In this document: in pieces, positions 1 to 8,310 of the stretch
How positions within the stretch are numbered: position 1 is the first letter of the stretch
How the letters are laid out: every line of letters starts with the position of its first letter
Assembly: GCA_963847615.1 (NCBI GenBank)
Contig: CAWKAN010000005.1
Location: 1-41,466 of the forward strand
Direction: 5' to 3'
Source of the DNA: Palsa-883 sp963847615
GTDB taxonomy: Bacteria > Pseudomonadota > Alphaproteobacteria > Acetobacterales > Acetobacteraceae
Length of the DNA stretch: 41,466 bases
Notes under the pieces: generated by a model
What the model saw: only the letters and a program-made list of their open reading frames with translations
Databases searched by the model: none
Told to the model about the DNA's origin: nothing
Translations under genes and position numbers: made by a program

Positions 1-56
1 GCCTCCGTGGTCCTCCCTGCTTCTCCGTGCTGAAAACCTGGCTTGCTTGCGGCCCC
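1..56. repeat. Partial copy of a dispersed cctccgtg-type repeat
   Basis: The window opens with a cctccgtg ... ttctccgtgctg ... ggcttgcttgc string. It resembles the right arm of the inverted-repeat element at 21186-21415, which carries cctccgtgcc and ggcttgctggc. The copy is cut by the window edge, so its extent is unknown. Confidence 0.45.
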
Positions 57-203
57 CGCCAACCCCCAGACCGAGGCCGCCCCAACCCCAACCAGGCAGC
101 AAACCAGCCAACGCCCCCCATCCGCCCCCCGATCGGGTTTGCTTCCGTTGCTTAGTTAATATATGTGACTGTCCCTTATCCATTTCAGCCGGAGCCCATC
201 ACC

Positions 204-1031
204 ATGCCCGACCCCACCAGCGGAATTACCTTCCGCACCATCCAGGAAGCGATGCCCGAGTACCACCTCAGCCAGGACCTACTGGGCGGCGTGCTGACCG
301 CCATGCCGCCGCCGCCCGCCGATGCCTCCCCTGCCTGGCGCAAGGCGCGGCTCACCCGGATCATCGAGGAGATCGCCGCCAGGGTGCCGATGGACCCGGC
401 GCAGGGCCACCTCGCCGGCCAGCTCGTCGTCGTACAGTTCCTCGCCGATGAGATGATGCAGCGGCTGATGACCCCCGACCTGCCGCTGGCCGAGCGGCGC
501 CTGACCGCGCGCACGACCGACGAGCTGCTGCGCTCGGTGGTGCGGTTGGAGCGGGCGCTGGAGCGGCGGCAGACGCGGGTGCTGCCGTTCCGCGACGTGG
601 GGGCGGCGGACGGCTTCGACCTGGCGGCGCTGGACGGCCTCTGGTGCCGCGGCATCCCGGCCGCCGCCGCGACCGTCGCCCGCCCCGCCGCCGCGGAGCC
701 GCCGCCGCCGGAACCCCCGCTGCCTGGCCCGGGACTGACGCCGGAACCACCCGCGCCGGCGGAGGAACCGGCCACAACGGCCTGGGCTGACCGCCCGGCG
801 GCCGAGCCCCCGGACGGCGGCGTCGGCGTGCGCCGCGCCGGCGCCATCGTCGAGCAGGGCGATGGCTGGTCGCTGGAGGTCTGGCCGCCCAGGCCGCGCG
901 CCGGCGTCGCACCCGCCCCCACCACGCCCGCCCAGCCGGCCTGGCCGACCCCACCAACCGAGCGAACCCCGGCCAAGCCCACGCCAAACCAGCCCAGAAC
1001 CCAGCGCCCGCGCCCCCGGGTCGTGGCATGA
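204..1031 (+). CDS. Uncharacterised protein, helical N-terminus and Pro/Ala-rich tail
   Basis: A 275-residue protein I cannot assign to a named family. The ATG at 204 is preferred over the GTG at 165 because GGAG lies about 9 nt before it. Residues 1-150 look globular and mostly helical (for example TRIIEEIAARVPMDPAQ and TDELLRSVVRLERALERR). The rest is a low-complexity Pro/Ala/Glu tail, probably disordered. There is no signal peptide or membrane segment. Its stop overlaps the start of the next gene (ATGA at 1028-1031), so the two are almost certainly translated together. An AT-rich patch (ttagttaatatatg, about 151-165) just upstream is the best promoter candidate. I recall such proteins beside HGGxSTG proteins in Acetobacteraceae, but that is from memory only. 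Confidence 0.7.
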   Translation: MPDPTSGITFRTIQEAMPEYHLSQDLLGGVLTAMPPPPADASPAWRKARLTRIIEEIAARVPMDPAQGHLAGQLVVVQFLADEMMQRLMTPDLPLAERRLTARTTDELLRSVVRLERALERRQTRVLPFRDVGAADGFDLAALDGLWCRGIPAAAATVARPAAAEPPPPEPPLPGPGLTPEPPAPAEEPATTAWADRPAAEPPDGGVGVRRAGAIVEQGDGWSLEVWPPRPRAGVAPAPTTPAQPAWPTPPTERTPAKPTPNQPRTQRPRPRVVA

Positions 1032-2152
1032 GCGCCAGCGCCCCCCCACCGCAGCCAACCGCCGCGCCCCCACCCGCCCCGCGCCGCGCCCCGCCGTGCG
1101 GCGCGCGGACCCGAGCCGCCACCCCCTGCCTCGGCCTGGCGATGACGAACGGCCGCTGCCGCCTGCACGGCGGGCTCAGCACCGGGCCGCGCACCGCCGC
1201 CGGCCTGGCGCGGATGATCGCGGCGAAGACCACGCACGGGCGCTACGCGATGAGCGGGGCGGCGCAGCGGACGCAGCAGCGCTATTTCCGGGCGCTGGCG
1301 GTGCGGACCCGGCTGACGTGCCTGGCGCATCGGCTCCGGCCGTATTTGCCGGCCGAGGCGGCGGCGCGGCTGGAGACGGTGCCGATGGAGCTGCTGCCGC
1401 CGAAGCACCCCTCGCAGCTGGCCTGGGAGGCGCTGCACGCAACGACCCCATGCGCGGACCCGCCGCCGGCGCGCGGGGCGGGGCGGCGGCGGCGCGCGGC
1501 GCAAGCGCGGGCGCGGGCAGCCGGCGGGGGCGCCGACGGCGCGGCGGCGGTGGCGTTGCGCGGCCGGGTGGCCGAGCGGGTGGCGGCGCGGGTCGAGGCG
1601 GCAACGCAGGCGGCGTGGCGCGCGGCGATCGCGGCGGCCCTCGGGGCGAAGCGCGCGGCACGGGCGGCAGCGCGCGCCGCGCGCAGTTCGAGCAACGACC
1701 CCATGCAAGGCGCGCCGGTGCGGCGCCGGGCCCGCGCCTCGCGCAACGACCCCATGCGCGGCGCCCCAACGCGGCCCCCGACCGGCGAGGCGGTCGGCTG
1801 GGCCCCTGGCTCGCCCGGGCTGGCCGAGGCCCTGGCGCGCGAGCTGAGGCTGCGCCAGTTGCGCGCCGCCTTGGCAGCGCGCGGCAACGACCCCATGCAA
1901 GGCGCGGCAGCGGGGCACCAGTCGGGCACGCCGCGCAACGACCCCATGCAAGGCGCGGCGCGCCCCGCGCCGGCCGCGGCGCCGGCGGGCTCAGCGCGGG
2001 CGTTGGTGCTCGGCGGCACGCCGCTGGCGCGGACCTGGCAGCCGCCGGTGGCCGAGCTCCTCGCCGCGCGGTTCGGGCCGCCGGCGGTGGCGGGGTGGCC
2101 GGGGCCGCTGGCGCCGCCGCCGGGGATCGCGGCGATGCCGAGCTGCGATTAG
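1028..2152 (+). CDS. HGGxSTG-motif protein with internal NDPM repeats
   Basis: A 374-residue protein overlapping the upstream gene by 4 nt. After a Pro-rich lead it has a short conserved block, CGARTRAATPC ... GRCRLHGGLSTGPRT (about residues 25-60). This is the Cys/His-containing HGGxSTG motif seen in many small alphaproteobacterial proteins, often near phage or mobile DNA; its function is not known. The block could bind metal or nucleic acid (inference). The C-terminal half is Ala/Arg-rich and carries four in-frame copies of (R/S)NDPM(Q/R)GA, encoded by nearly identical DNA. A further DNA copy lies out of frame at 1438 and another just past the stop at 2154. The C-terminal reading frame is somewhat uncertain because all frames are open in this GC-rich stretch. 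Confidence 0.65.
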   Translation: MSASAPPPQPTAAPPPAPRRAPPCGARTRAATPCLGLAMTNGRCRLHGGLSTGPRTAAGLARMIAAKTTHGRYAMSGAAQRTQQRYFRALAVRTRLTCLAHRLRPYLPAEAAARLETVPMELLPPKHPSQLAWEALHATTPCADPPPARGAGRRRRAAQARARAAGGGADGAAAVALRGRVAERVAARVEAATQAAWRAAIAAALGAKRAARAAARAARSSSNDPMQGAPVRRRARASRNDPMRGAPTRPPTGEAVGWAPGSPGLAEALARELRLRQLRAALAARGNDPMQGAAAGHQSGTPRNDPMQGAARPAPAAAPAGSARALVLGGTPLARTWQPPVAELLAARFGPPAVAGWPGPLAPPPGIAAMPSCD

Positions 2153-2177
2153 GCGCAACGACCCTATGCGGGGGCGG
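1438..2177 (+). repeat. Six direct copies of a 16-24 bp cgcaacgaccccatgc motif
   Basis: Copies start at about 1438, 1691, 1742, 1883, 1934 and 2154, with the core caacgacccMatgc (the last reads accctatgc). Copies 2-5 are in the frame of the host gene and give NDPM. Copy 1 is in another frame, and copy 6 starts two bases after the stop codon. All are in the same orientation with irregular spacing of about 50-250 bp, so this is not a CRISPR array. Confidence 0.8.
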
Positions 2178-2288
2178 CGACGGCGGCGGATGGCGGCTTG
2201 GGTGGGCCGGTGGGGCGAGCGGCTTGTCGCGGGGGAGTCGCGGGCCGGGGAGCCACGGGTGTGCTTGCTGCACCAAGGCAAGCCGTGG

Positions 2289-2310
2289 ATGGCCGGCCTT
2301 CGCCGGCCAT
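2289..2310. repeat. REP-like palindrome
   Basis: The sequence atggccggc-cttc-gccggccat forms a perfect 9-bp stem with a 4-nt loop. The rest of 2153-2565 is G-rich, with short ccggcatgacg(g/a)tgggg repeats, and holds no convincing gene. The same core in the opposite orientation (tgccggc-gaag-gccggca) is at 41444-41461, so this is a dispersed family. Confidence 0.6.
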
Positions 2311-2565
2311 GACGGGGGGGGGCCGCCGGACCCGGGGACCGGCATGACGGTGGGGATGCGCCGGCATGACGATGGGGGAGCCGCCGACGGGTCAAAGCCT
2401 GCCGCCGGTTGGCGTCAGAGGCGCCCTCCCGCCAGCGGGGGCGAAGTGCAAGGGGCACCACGACGCCGGTTGCGGCGCCCGCGCCGGCGGGAGTTGGTCG
2501 CCACCCTCGGCGGTCCGTGCTAATCGGCCAGCCAGCCAAGCCCCCACCGGCCAGGGACGCATCGC

Positions 2566-3906
2566 ATGGACGCCGTCGCCCACCCCTTGATTGCCCGCCG
2601 TCCGGCCGGTCCGCTGAGCGGGCGGATCGCGGTCCCGGGCGACAAGTCGATCAGCCACCGCGCGCTGATGTTCGGCGCGCTGGCGGTGGGAGAAACCCGC
2701 ATCAGCGGCCTGCTGGAGGGCGAGGACGTGCTGCGCACCGCGGCGGCGATGCGCGCGCTGGGCGCCGAGGTCGTCCACGATGCCGACGGCACCTGGCGCG
2801 TGGCCGGGCGCGGCGTCGGCGGGCTGACCGAGCCCGAGGACGTGCTCGACATGGGCAACTCGGGCACGGCGGCGCGGCTGCTGTGCGGCATCCTGGCCAG
2901 CCACGACCTGTTCGCGGTGATGACCGGCGACGCCAGCCTGCGGCGGCGGCCGATGCGCCGGGTGATCGACCCGCTGACCGCCTGCGGCGCCCGGTTTGCC
3001 GCGCGCGCCGGCGGGCGGCTGCCGCTGGCGGTCGAGGGGGCCAGGGAGGCGTTGCCGCTGGAGTACCGCGTGCCGGTGCCCTCCGCCCAGGTGAAGTCGG
3101 CGGTGCTGCTGTGCGGGCTGAACGCGCCCGGGATCACCACGCGTGGAGGAGCCCGAGGCGACGCGCGACCACAGCGAGAACATGCTGCGCCATTTCGGCG
3201 CCACGGTGCAGGTGACCATCGCCGGGGCGGGGCGGATCATCCAGCTGCACGGCCAGCCGGAGCTGATCGCCGCGGACGTGGTGGTGCCGGGCGACCCGTC
3301 CTCGGCCGCCTTCCCGCTGGTGGCGGCGCTGCTGGTACCGGGCTCGCGCCTGACCATCACCGGCGTCGGGCTGAACCCGCTGCGCACCGGGCTGCTGGCG
3401 ACGCTGCGCGGAGATGGGCGCCGAGCTGCGGGTGGAGAACCAGCGCACCGAGGGCGGCGAGCCGGTCGGCGACCTGGTGGCGGTGCACGGCCCGTTGCGG
3501 GCGGTCACCGTGCCGGCGGGGCGCGCGCCGAGCATGATCGACGAGTACCCGATCCTCGCCGTCGCCGCGGCCAACGCGCAGGGCACCACGCGGATGCGCG
3601 GCCTGAAGGAGCTGCGGGTGAAGGAGAGCGACCGGCTGTCGGCCACCGCGGCGATGCTGGCCGGCAACGGCGTGCGGGTGGAGATCGAGGGCGACGACCT
3701 GATCGTGCACGGCATGCCGGGGCGGGTGCCGGGCGGCGCGCACGGTCGCCACCCACATGGACCACCGCCTGGCGATGAGCGCGCTGGTGTTCGGCCTGGC
3801 GTCCGTGGCGCCGATCGCGGTGGATGACGCGGCCTTCATCGACACCAGCTTCCCCGGCTTCGTCGCGCTGATGGATCGGCTGGGCGCCGGGCTGGCCGCG
3901 GCGTGA
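2566..3906 (+). pseudogene. aroA: 3-phosphoshikimate 1-carboxyvinyltransferase (EPSP synthase), split by three +1 shifts
   Basis: EPSP synthase joins shikimate-3-phosphate and PEP in the sixth step of the chorismate pathway. Family motifs are clear: GDKSISHRALMFGALA near the N-terminus, MGNSGTAARLLCGIL, EEPEATRDHSENML and KELRVKESDRLSATAAML. The protein runs through three frames, with single-base insertions near 3142 (accacgCgtggag), 3411 (ctgcgcGgagatg) and 3741 (ggcgcgCacggtc). The three together restore the original frame, and the corrected length of about 445 residues is normal for the family. The last frame ends at TGA 3904-3906, overlapping the cmk start. Because aroA is normally needed and the residues are otherwise well conserved, sequencing error is more likely than true decay. 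The start ATG 2566 is followed closely by the conserved N-terminus. Confidence 0.9.
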
Positions 3907-4577
3907 GCTCCGCCGCCGCCCCGGCCCACCGCCGCCCGGCCGGCGCCGGGCCGATCGCCGCGCCGATCATCGCCATCGACGGTCCGGCGGCGGCCGGCAA
4001 GGGCACGCTGGCGCGGCGCATCGCCGCGGCGCTGGCGCTGCCGTATCTGGACACCGGGCTGCTGTATCGCGCGGTGGGGCGGCGGGTGCTGGACCAGGGC
4101 GGCGATCCCGCGGACCCGGTGACGGCGACCGCGGCGGCGCGCGCGCTGGTGCCCGAGGACCTCCGGCGCGACGATCTGCGCGGACCGGTGGCGGACGACG
4201 CGGCGGCCTCGGTGGCGGCGATCGGCGGGGTGCGCGGCGCGCTGCTGGACTTCCAGCGCGGGTTTGGGGCGCGGTCGGGCGCGGTGCTGGACGGGCGCGA
4301 CATCGGCACGGTGATCTTTCCCGAGGCGCCGGTGAAGCTGTACGTGACCGCCAGCCCGGCCGAGCGGGCGCGCCGGCGCTGGGCCGAACTGCGGGCGCGC
4401 GGCGTGGCGGCGGCGCTGGCGGAGGTCGAGGCCGAGCTGCGCGCCCGCGATACGCGCGACGCCCCGAACATGCGCCCGGCCGCGGACGCGGTCTGGCTTG
4501 ACACCACCGCGCTCGATGCCGATGCCGCGTTTGCCGCGGCGATGGCGGTGATTCGCGGCCGGCTGGCGGGGGTTTGA
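3903..4577 (+). CDS. cmk: Cytidylate kinase
   Basis: It phosphorylates CMP and dCMP with ATP. The 224-residue product starts at GTG 3903, overlapping the aroA stop by 4 nt, so the two are coupled; an aroA-cmk pairing is common in bacteria. After an Ala/Pro-rich lead of about 20 residues comes IDGPAAAGKGTLARRIA (P-loop), LDTGLLYRAVG, and DGRDIGTVIFPEAPVKLYVTA (CMP-binding and lid region). Oddity: the conserved RDxRDxxRxxAPLxPAxDA segment reads RDTRDAPNMRPAADA here, about four residues short, and lacks the second arginine that contacts the nucleotide in E. coli CMK (Arg188 there, as I recall). The frame is intact on both sides. The gene that often follows, rpsA, is absent. Confidence 0.9.
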   Translation: MSSAAAPAHRRPAGAGPIAAPIIAIDGPAAAGKGTLARRIAAALALPYLDTGLLYRAVGRRVLDQGGDPADPVTATAAARALVPEDLRRDDLRGPVADDAAASVAAIGGVRGALLDFQRGFGARSGAVLDGRDIGTVIFPEAPVKLYVTASPAERARRRWAELRARGVAAALAEVEAELRARDTRDAPNMRPAADAVWLDTTALDADAAFAAAMAVIRGRLAGV

Positions 4578-4678
4578 TGCCGGCATCCCGCGCCGTGCCG
4601 CGTCCCGCTGCGGGAAACGCTGGGTCAGTTCAGCCGGCTGCGTCCGGACGGCCGGGTCGGGACCTGCGCCCCCGGGGG

Positions 4679-5944
4679 TTAGGCGCTGCCGCCAGCGGCC
4701 GGATCGCCCGGCTCCGGATCGCCCGGCTCCGGCACCGCCGCCCAGACCCAGACCAGGTTGGCCAGCAGCAGCGCCGCGGTCACCACGAACACCCAGCGGA
4801 TCCCGAAGCTGGCGGCAACCGCTCCGCCGGTGAACGGGCCGAGCGAGTTGCCCATGAACGTCGCCGATGCCGTCAGCCCGTAGACGAAGCCGCGATGCGA
4901 CGCCACCGCCAGGCGGCCGACCAGCGCATTCGCCGCCGGCAGGATGCCGCCGACGAACAGGCCGAGCCCGAAGCGCTCGGCGACGAAGGCCGCATAGCCC
5001 AGGTGCAACGCCTGCGGCAGGGTGAACAGCGCCGCCCCGGCCAGGCTGATCAGCAGCGTCCGCCGGTAGCCGATGCGGTCGCTGCGCTTGCCGAGCACCG
5101 GCACCGCGGCGATCCCCGCCAGCCCGGTGATGGCGAAGGCGATGCCGCCGAGGGTGGCGATGTTGGGCAGCGGCCCCAGCATGTCCTGCACATACAGCGT
5201 CACCACCGGCTCCACCGCGCGGGTGCCGAACTGCGCCAGCAGCAGCACCAGGAACAGCGGCAACAGCCCGCCGGAACGGATCAGCACGCCGAACATGGTG
5301 GCGAAGGAGGCGGTGCGGCGGGCCTCGGTCGGGCGGACGAAGCGCTCCGGCACGATGATCCAGCACAGCACGAAGGCGACGAAGCAGCCGGCGCCGGCCC
5401 AGTAGAACGGCATGCGGTAGCTGCCGGTGAGGTCGGCAATGGCGCCGCCGACCACCGGGCCGATCAGCGTGCCCAGCAGGTTGCCGCTGGACAGCCAGCC
5501 CAGCGCGTAGCCCAGCCGCGGTTCCGGCGTCTGGGTCGCCACCAGGGCGATCGCCGAGGCGTTGTAGCCGGCCACCACGCCCATCCCGGCGCGCAACGCG
5601 AACAGCTGCCAGACCGAGCCGGAGGCGCCCATCAGCGCGGTAAACACGGCGATGCCGAAGCACGAGCGCAGCACCATCAGCTTGCGCCCGTAGCTGTCGG
5701 CCAGGCGGCCCCAGACCGGGGCGGAGAACACGCCGATGAACGAGGTGACCGAGGCCAGGATGCCGGCCCAAAGATCGATCGCGCTGGCGTCGTGCACGCC
5801 GAGGTCGGGCAGGAACAGCGGCATGACCGGCGACAGCACGGAGAACGACAGGCTCATGACGATCTGCACCGCCACCATGGCCCAGAGCGTTACCCGCCAG
5901 GGCGGGCCCATGCCCGAGTTCGTGCGGGCCGCTGCGTCCTGCAT
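4679..5944 (-). CDS. MFS multidrug exporter, MdtG-like
   Basis: A 421-residue inner-membrane transporter with about twelve hydrophobic helices. The loop between helices 2 and 3 carries the MFS signature GRLADSYGRKLMVLRS, and RAGMGVVAGYNASAIALVATQTP follows in helices 4-5, a pattern strongly reminiscent of E. coli MdtG (drug/H+ antiport). The second half has LGKRSDRIGYRRTLLIS and GNSLGPFTGGAVAASFGIRW. The start at 5944 places a short polar tail before helix 1 (TLWAMVAVQIVMSLSFSVL). It is transcribed on its own, convergent with cmk. Its substrate cannot be predicted. The spacer 5945-6127 has no supported gene. Confidence 0.88.
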   Translation of the reverse strand: MQDAAARTNSGMGPPWRVTLWAMVAVQIVMSLSFSVLSPVMPLFLPDLGVHDASAIDLWAGILASVTSFIGVFSAPVWGRLADSYGRKLMVLRSCFGIAVFTALMGASGSVWQLFALRAGMGVVAGYNASAIALVATQTPEPRLGYALGWLSSGNLLGTLIGPVVGGAIADLTGSYRMPFYWAGAGCFVAFVLCWIIVPERFVRPTEARRTASFATMFGVLIRSGGLLPLFLVLLLAQFGTRAVEPVVTLYVQDMLGPLPNIATLGGIAFAITGLAGIAAVPVLGKRSDRIGYRRTLLISLAGAALFTLPQALHLGYAAFVAERFGLGLFVGGILPAANALVGRLAVASHRGFVYGLTASATFMGNSLGPFTGGAVAASFGIRWVFVVTAALLLANLVWVWAAVPEPGDPEPGDPAAGGSA

Positions 5945-6127
5945 TGCTGTCCCGATCTTCGCCCGGCTGCAGGATCGATGCGGAACTGCGACGTGTCAAA
6001 GGGGCGGGGGCACCGCCGGGCTGGCTGGAACGTGATCACCTTAGGCGGAATCGCGGTGAAGCGCCCATCACGCGACAAAACAAAAAGCTGGCGTGGGATG
6101 ACCTCGCCTGTCAGGCGCCCTCGCGCT

Positions 6128-6484
6128 CTAGCACCCCTCGCTCTGGCGGCGCGCGAGCGCGTCGAGCTGCGGGAGAAGCGGTTTCAGTTCCTGCTCGATC
6201 GTGAGGAAGAGGATGGAATCGTCGATACCGAAATAGCCGTGCACGATCCGGTTGCGCACCGCGGCCATCGTTGCCCAGGGAATCACGGGATGCGCCGACT
6301 TCAGCGCGTCCGGGATGTGGCGCACCGCCTCTCCCATGATCTCGAATCCGCGCATCACCGCGTAGCGTGTCCGCTCATCCGCGAGATCGGCCTCCAGCGT
6401 CATGCCTGCGGTGAAGCGCAGGATGGAACGGCAGGCGCCGACGATGTCGTCGAGGAAGTCGCGATGGTCGCGTGGCGCGGTCAA
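6128..6484 (-). CDS. hepT: HepT-like HEPN ribonuclease toxin
   Basis: A 118-residue all-helical protein of the DUF86/HepT family. The signature RNRIVHGYFGID matches the HEPN R-x4-6-H active site with its following tyrosine. In characterised systems the HepT toxin is a ribonuclease whose tyrosine is AMPylated by its MntA partner. It is the second gene of a two-gene unit and overlaps mntA by 4 nt (6481-6484), typical of HepT/MntA modules. The length is normal and no frame damage is visible. Activity and target are not deducible from sequence. Confidence 0.9.
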   Translation of the reverse strand: MTAPRDHRDFLDDIVGACRSILRFTAGMTLEADLADERTRYAVMRGFEIMGEAVRHIPDALKSAHPVIPWATMAAVRNRIVHGYFGIDDSILFLTIEQELKPLLPQLDALARRQSEGC

Positions 6485-6774
6485 ACCGTCACGGCCTCGG
6501 CGCGAATGCGTTGCCCGATATGGGGCTTGAGCGCCCTGGCGGACACCAGGTCCACGCGTCGTCCAGCCAATCCGGCAAGCTCGTCCTCAAGCGCGAGGAA
6601 AGCCGACAGCGTTACCGGATTATCGAACTCGACGAGCACGTCGAGATCGCTCGCCGGACCGGCATCGCCGCGTGCGACCGAGCCGAACAGGGCAAGCGAG
6701 CGGATCGGCCAGCGCCGTCGGAGTGCCGGCAGGGCGTTTCGCAGCGTGGCCAGGATGTCGTGTGCCTCGGACAT
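6481..6774 (-). CDS. mntA: MntA-like minimal nucleotidyltransferase antitoxin
   Basis: A 97-residue protein with the minimal nucleotidyltransferase motif GSVARGDAGPASDLDVLVEF (GS-x-DxD). The later acidic residue is in RRVDLVSA. In known pairs MntA neutralises HepT by adding AMP to the tyrosine of the HEPN motif. It is the promoter-proximal gene and overlaps hepT by 4 nt, so antitoxin would be made first. The 94-bp gap to the next minus-strand gene (6775-6868) holds its likely promoter, with an AT-rich patch (atcatagcacagg) around 6783-6795. Confidence 0.9.
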   Translation of the reverse strand: MSEAHDILATLRNALPALRRRWPIRSLALFGSVARGDAGPASDLDVLVEFDNPVTLSAFLALEDELAGLAGRRVDLVSARALKPHIGQRIRAEAVTV

Positions 6775-6868
6775 GGCACGAAATCATAGCACAGGTTTGC
6801 GGCACCGTCCTCGGTCCTCAGGCGGTCGCCGCGGAACGGGCCAGTGTCGCTCGACCGGCGCGGCCGGC

Positions 6869-7219
6869 TCAAGGGTGCTCGCGGAACCGGGCGGCGGTCA
6901 CCACGTCCGCGGCCAGCGCCGCCCGGACGGCGTCCGCGCCGGCCGCGTCGCGCGTGACGGCGACGACGGAGCGGAACCATGGCATCTCGCCGCGTGCCCG
7001 CGCCAGGAACAGCTGGCCCAGCGCCGTCGCCACCGGGCCGCGCGGCGCGCAGCAGGCGCAGCCCGGCGGATGCGCCGCCACCCGGGCCGGCAGGACGAAC
7101 CGCGCGACCGCCGGCCGATCCGCCGGGGCGTCCCCCTGGATCAGCAGCGCCTCGTCCGGGCCGGCCTCGCCGGCCGCAGCGAACCGCACCCCGATCCGCG
7201 CATCCTCCCGGCCGCTCAA
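6869..7219 (-). CDS. Small CACC-motif protein of unknown function
   Basis: About 116 residues starting at TTG (7217-7219), chosen because a strong AGGAGGG lies about 7 nt before it and the family-like sequence begins there (SGREDARIGVRF). The open frame extends further upstream, across the ArsR operator and into the arsR gene, but that part looks like shadow translation. The centre has HPPGCACCAPRGPVATALGQLF, a CxCC cluster suggesting thiol or metal chemistry, followed by a helix and a strand (FRSVVAVTRDAAGADAVRAAL) ending in AARFREHP. I have a vague memory of similar proteins beside CobW-type metallochaperone genes, but none is in this window. It is divergent from the ArsR-methyltransferase gene, with the palindrome at 7279-7300 between them. 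Confidence 0.6.
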   Translation of the reverse strand: MSGREDARIGVRFAAAGEAGPDEALLIQGDAPADRPAVARFVLPARVAAHPPGCACCAPRGPVATALGQLFLARARGEMPWFRSVVAVTRDAAGADAVRAALAADVVTAARFREHP

Positions 7220-7278
7220 CTGCGTTCCCTCCTGTGCGATCCCGCGCCTGCCATGCTCATCTGGCCCATCATCCGCTA

Positions 7279-7300
7279 GACATAAGGATATGTTTATGTC
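7279..7300. promoter_or_regulatory. 22-bp palindrome, probable ArsR-family operator
   Basis: The sequence gacataaggat|atgtttatgtc is an inverted repeat matching at 9 of 11 positions per arm, in an AT-rich island within GC-rich DNA. It lies 12 bp before the ATG of the ArsR-methyltransferase gene and 59 bp before the divergent CACC gene. Position, size and symmetry fit a winged-helix dimer site, so autoregulation and control of metH are likely (inference). It resembles the SAM-cycle regulator (SahR) type sites I remember from Proteobacteria. Confidence 0.7.
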
Positions 7301-7312
7301 ATTGGCAAGCGC

Positions 7313-8310
7313 ATGGATCACCTCCTGCTCGCCCTGCGCGCCGCCGCCGAACCGACCCGGCTCCGCCTGCTCGCGCTGGCCGCCAGGGGCGAATTCTGCG
7401 TCATGGAATTCACCGAGATTCTCGGCCAATCGCAACCGCGCCTGTCGCGCCACCTGAAGCTGCTATGCGACGCCGGCCTGCTGGAGCGCGTGCCGGAGGG
7501 CGCCAATGTCTGGTTCGCCCTGCCCGGCGGGGCCGACCTGGCGCTGGTGCGCGACCTGCTGGCCCGCCTGCCGCCGGACGACCCGATCCTGGCCGCCGAC
7601 CGCCGCCAGGCCGCCCGCGTGCTGGCGGAACGCGCCCGCGTCGCCTCCGAGAGCTTCCGCCGCCAGGGTGCGGACTGGGACGAGATGCGCGCCCTCGACC
7701 TGCCGGCGGCCGAGGTGGAAGCCGCGCTGCTCGCGCCTGGTGCCGCCGGACGCCGGACGCCTGCTGGACATCGGCACCGGCACCGGGCGCGTGCTGGAGC
7801 TGCTGGCCCCGCGCATCTCGCGCGGCCTGGGCATCGACGCCTCCAAGGCGATGCTGGCGCTCGCCCGCTCCCGCCTCGCCCGGGCCGGCTGTCCGCAGTG
7901 CGCCGTCCGGCTGGGCGACATGTACCGCCTGAAGCTGGCCGATGCCGCGTTCGACCTGGTCGTGCTGCAGATGGTGCTGCACCACGCGGAAGACCCCGCC
8001 GGCGTGCTGGCGGAGGCGGCGCGCGTGCTGCGCCCCGGCGGCACGGCGATCGTCATCGAACTGGCCGCGCACGGCCGGCAGGACCTGACCGCCCGCCTCG
8101 CCCACCGCCGCCCAGGCTTCTCCGAGCCGCAGATGCGCCAACTGCTGCGCGATGCCGGCATGGAGGCCGGGCCGCCCATCCCGGTGCCGGGCCGGCTCGA
8201 CCCTCCAGCTCTGGTCCGCCACCACCCGCGCCGCAACCCGCGCCGCCGCGATGCAGGAAGCCCCCAGTCTGATGTCGCCTCTGATGTCGCCTCTGATGTC
8301 CGTGCCCTGA
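7313..8310 (+). pseudogene. ArsR-type regulator fused to a SAM-dependent methyltransferase, two +1 shifts
   Basis: The N-terminus (residues 1-90) is an ArsR winged helix: LLALRAAAEPTRLRLLALAA, then the recognition segment LGQSQPRLSRHLKLL. The second part is a Rossmann methyltransferase with motif I LLDIGTGTGRVLELL, motif II LGIDAS, DLVVLQMVLHH, and VLRPGG. Such fusions commonly precede metF/metH in alphaproteobacteria and probably sense SAM or SAH (family knowledge plus inference). The frame shifts +1 near 7735 (ctcgcgCctggtg) and again near 8195 (gtgccgGgccggc), and ends at TGA 8308-8310, sharing its last base with the metH ATG. Corrected length is about 331 residues. No metF lies between it and metH here. 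Confidence 0.85.

Noticed and set aside
185..1951. A 588-codon minus-strand open frame opposite the HGG pair
   Set aside because: Arg/Pro-rich composition without motifs; it is the complement of a GC-rich coding region, where all frames stay open.
1438..2177. Short direct repeats considered as a CRISPR array
   Set aside because: Spacing is irregular, copies lie inside a coding frame and no cas genes are present.
5890..6078. A 62-codon minus-strand frame upstream of the MFS gene
   Set aside because: It overlaps the MFS start and has no motif; it probably covers the promoter.
4574..7279. A 901-codon plus-strand open frame across the MFS, hepT/mntA and CACC genes
   Set aside because: It runs antisense to four well-supported genes and has low-complexity Gln/Arg/His composition.
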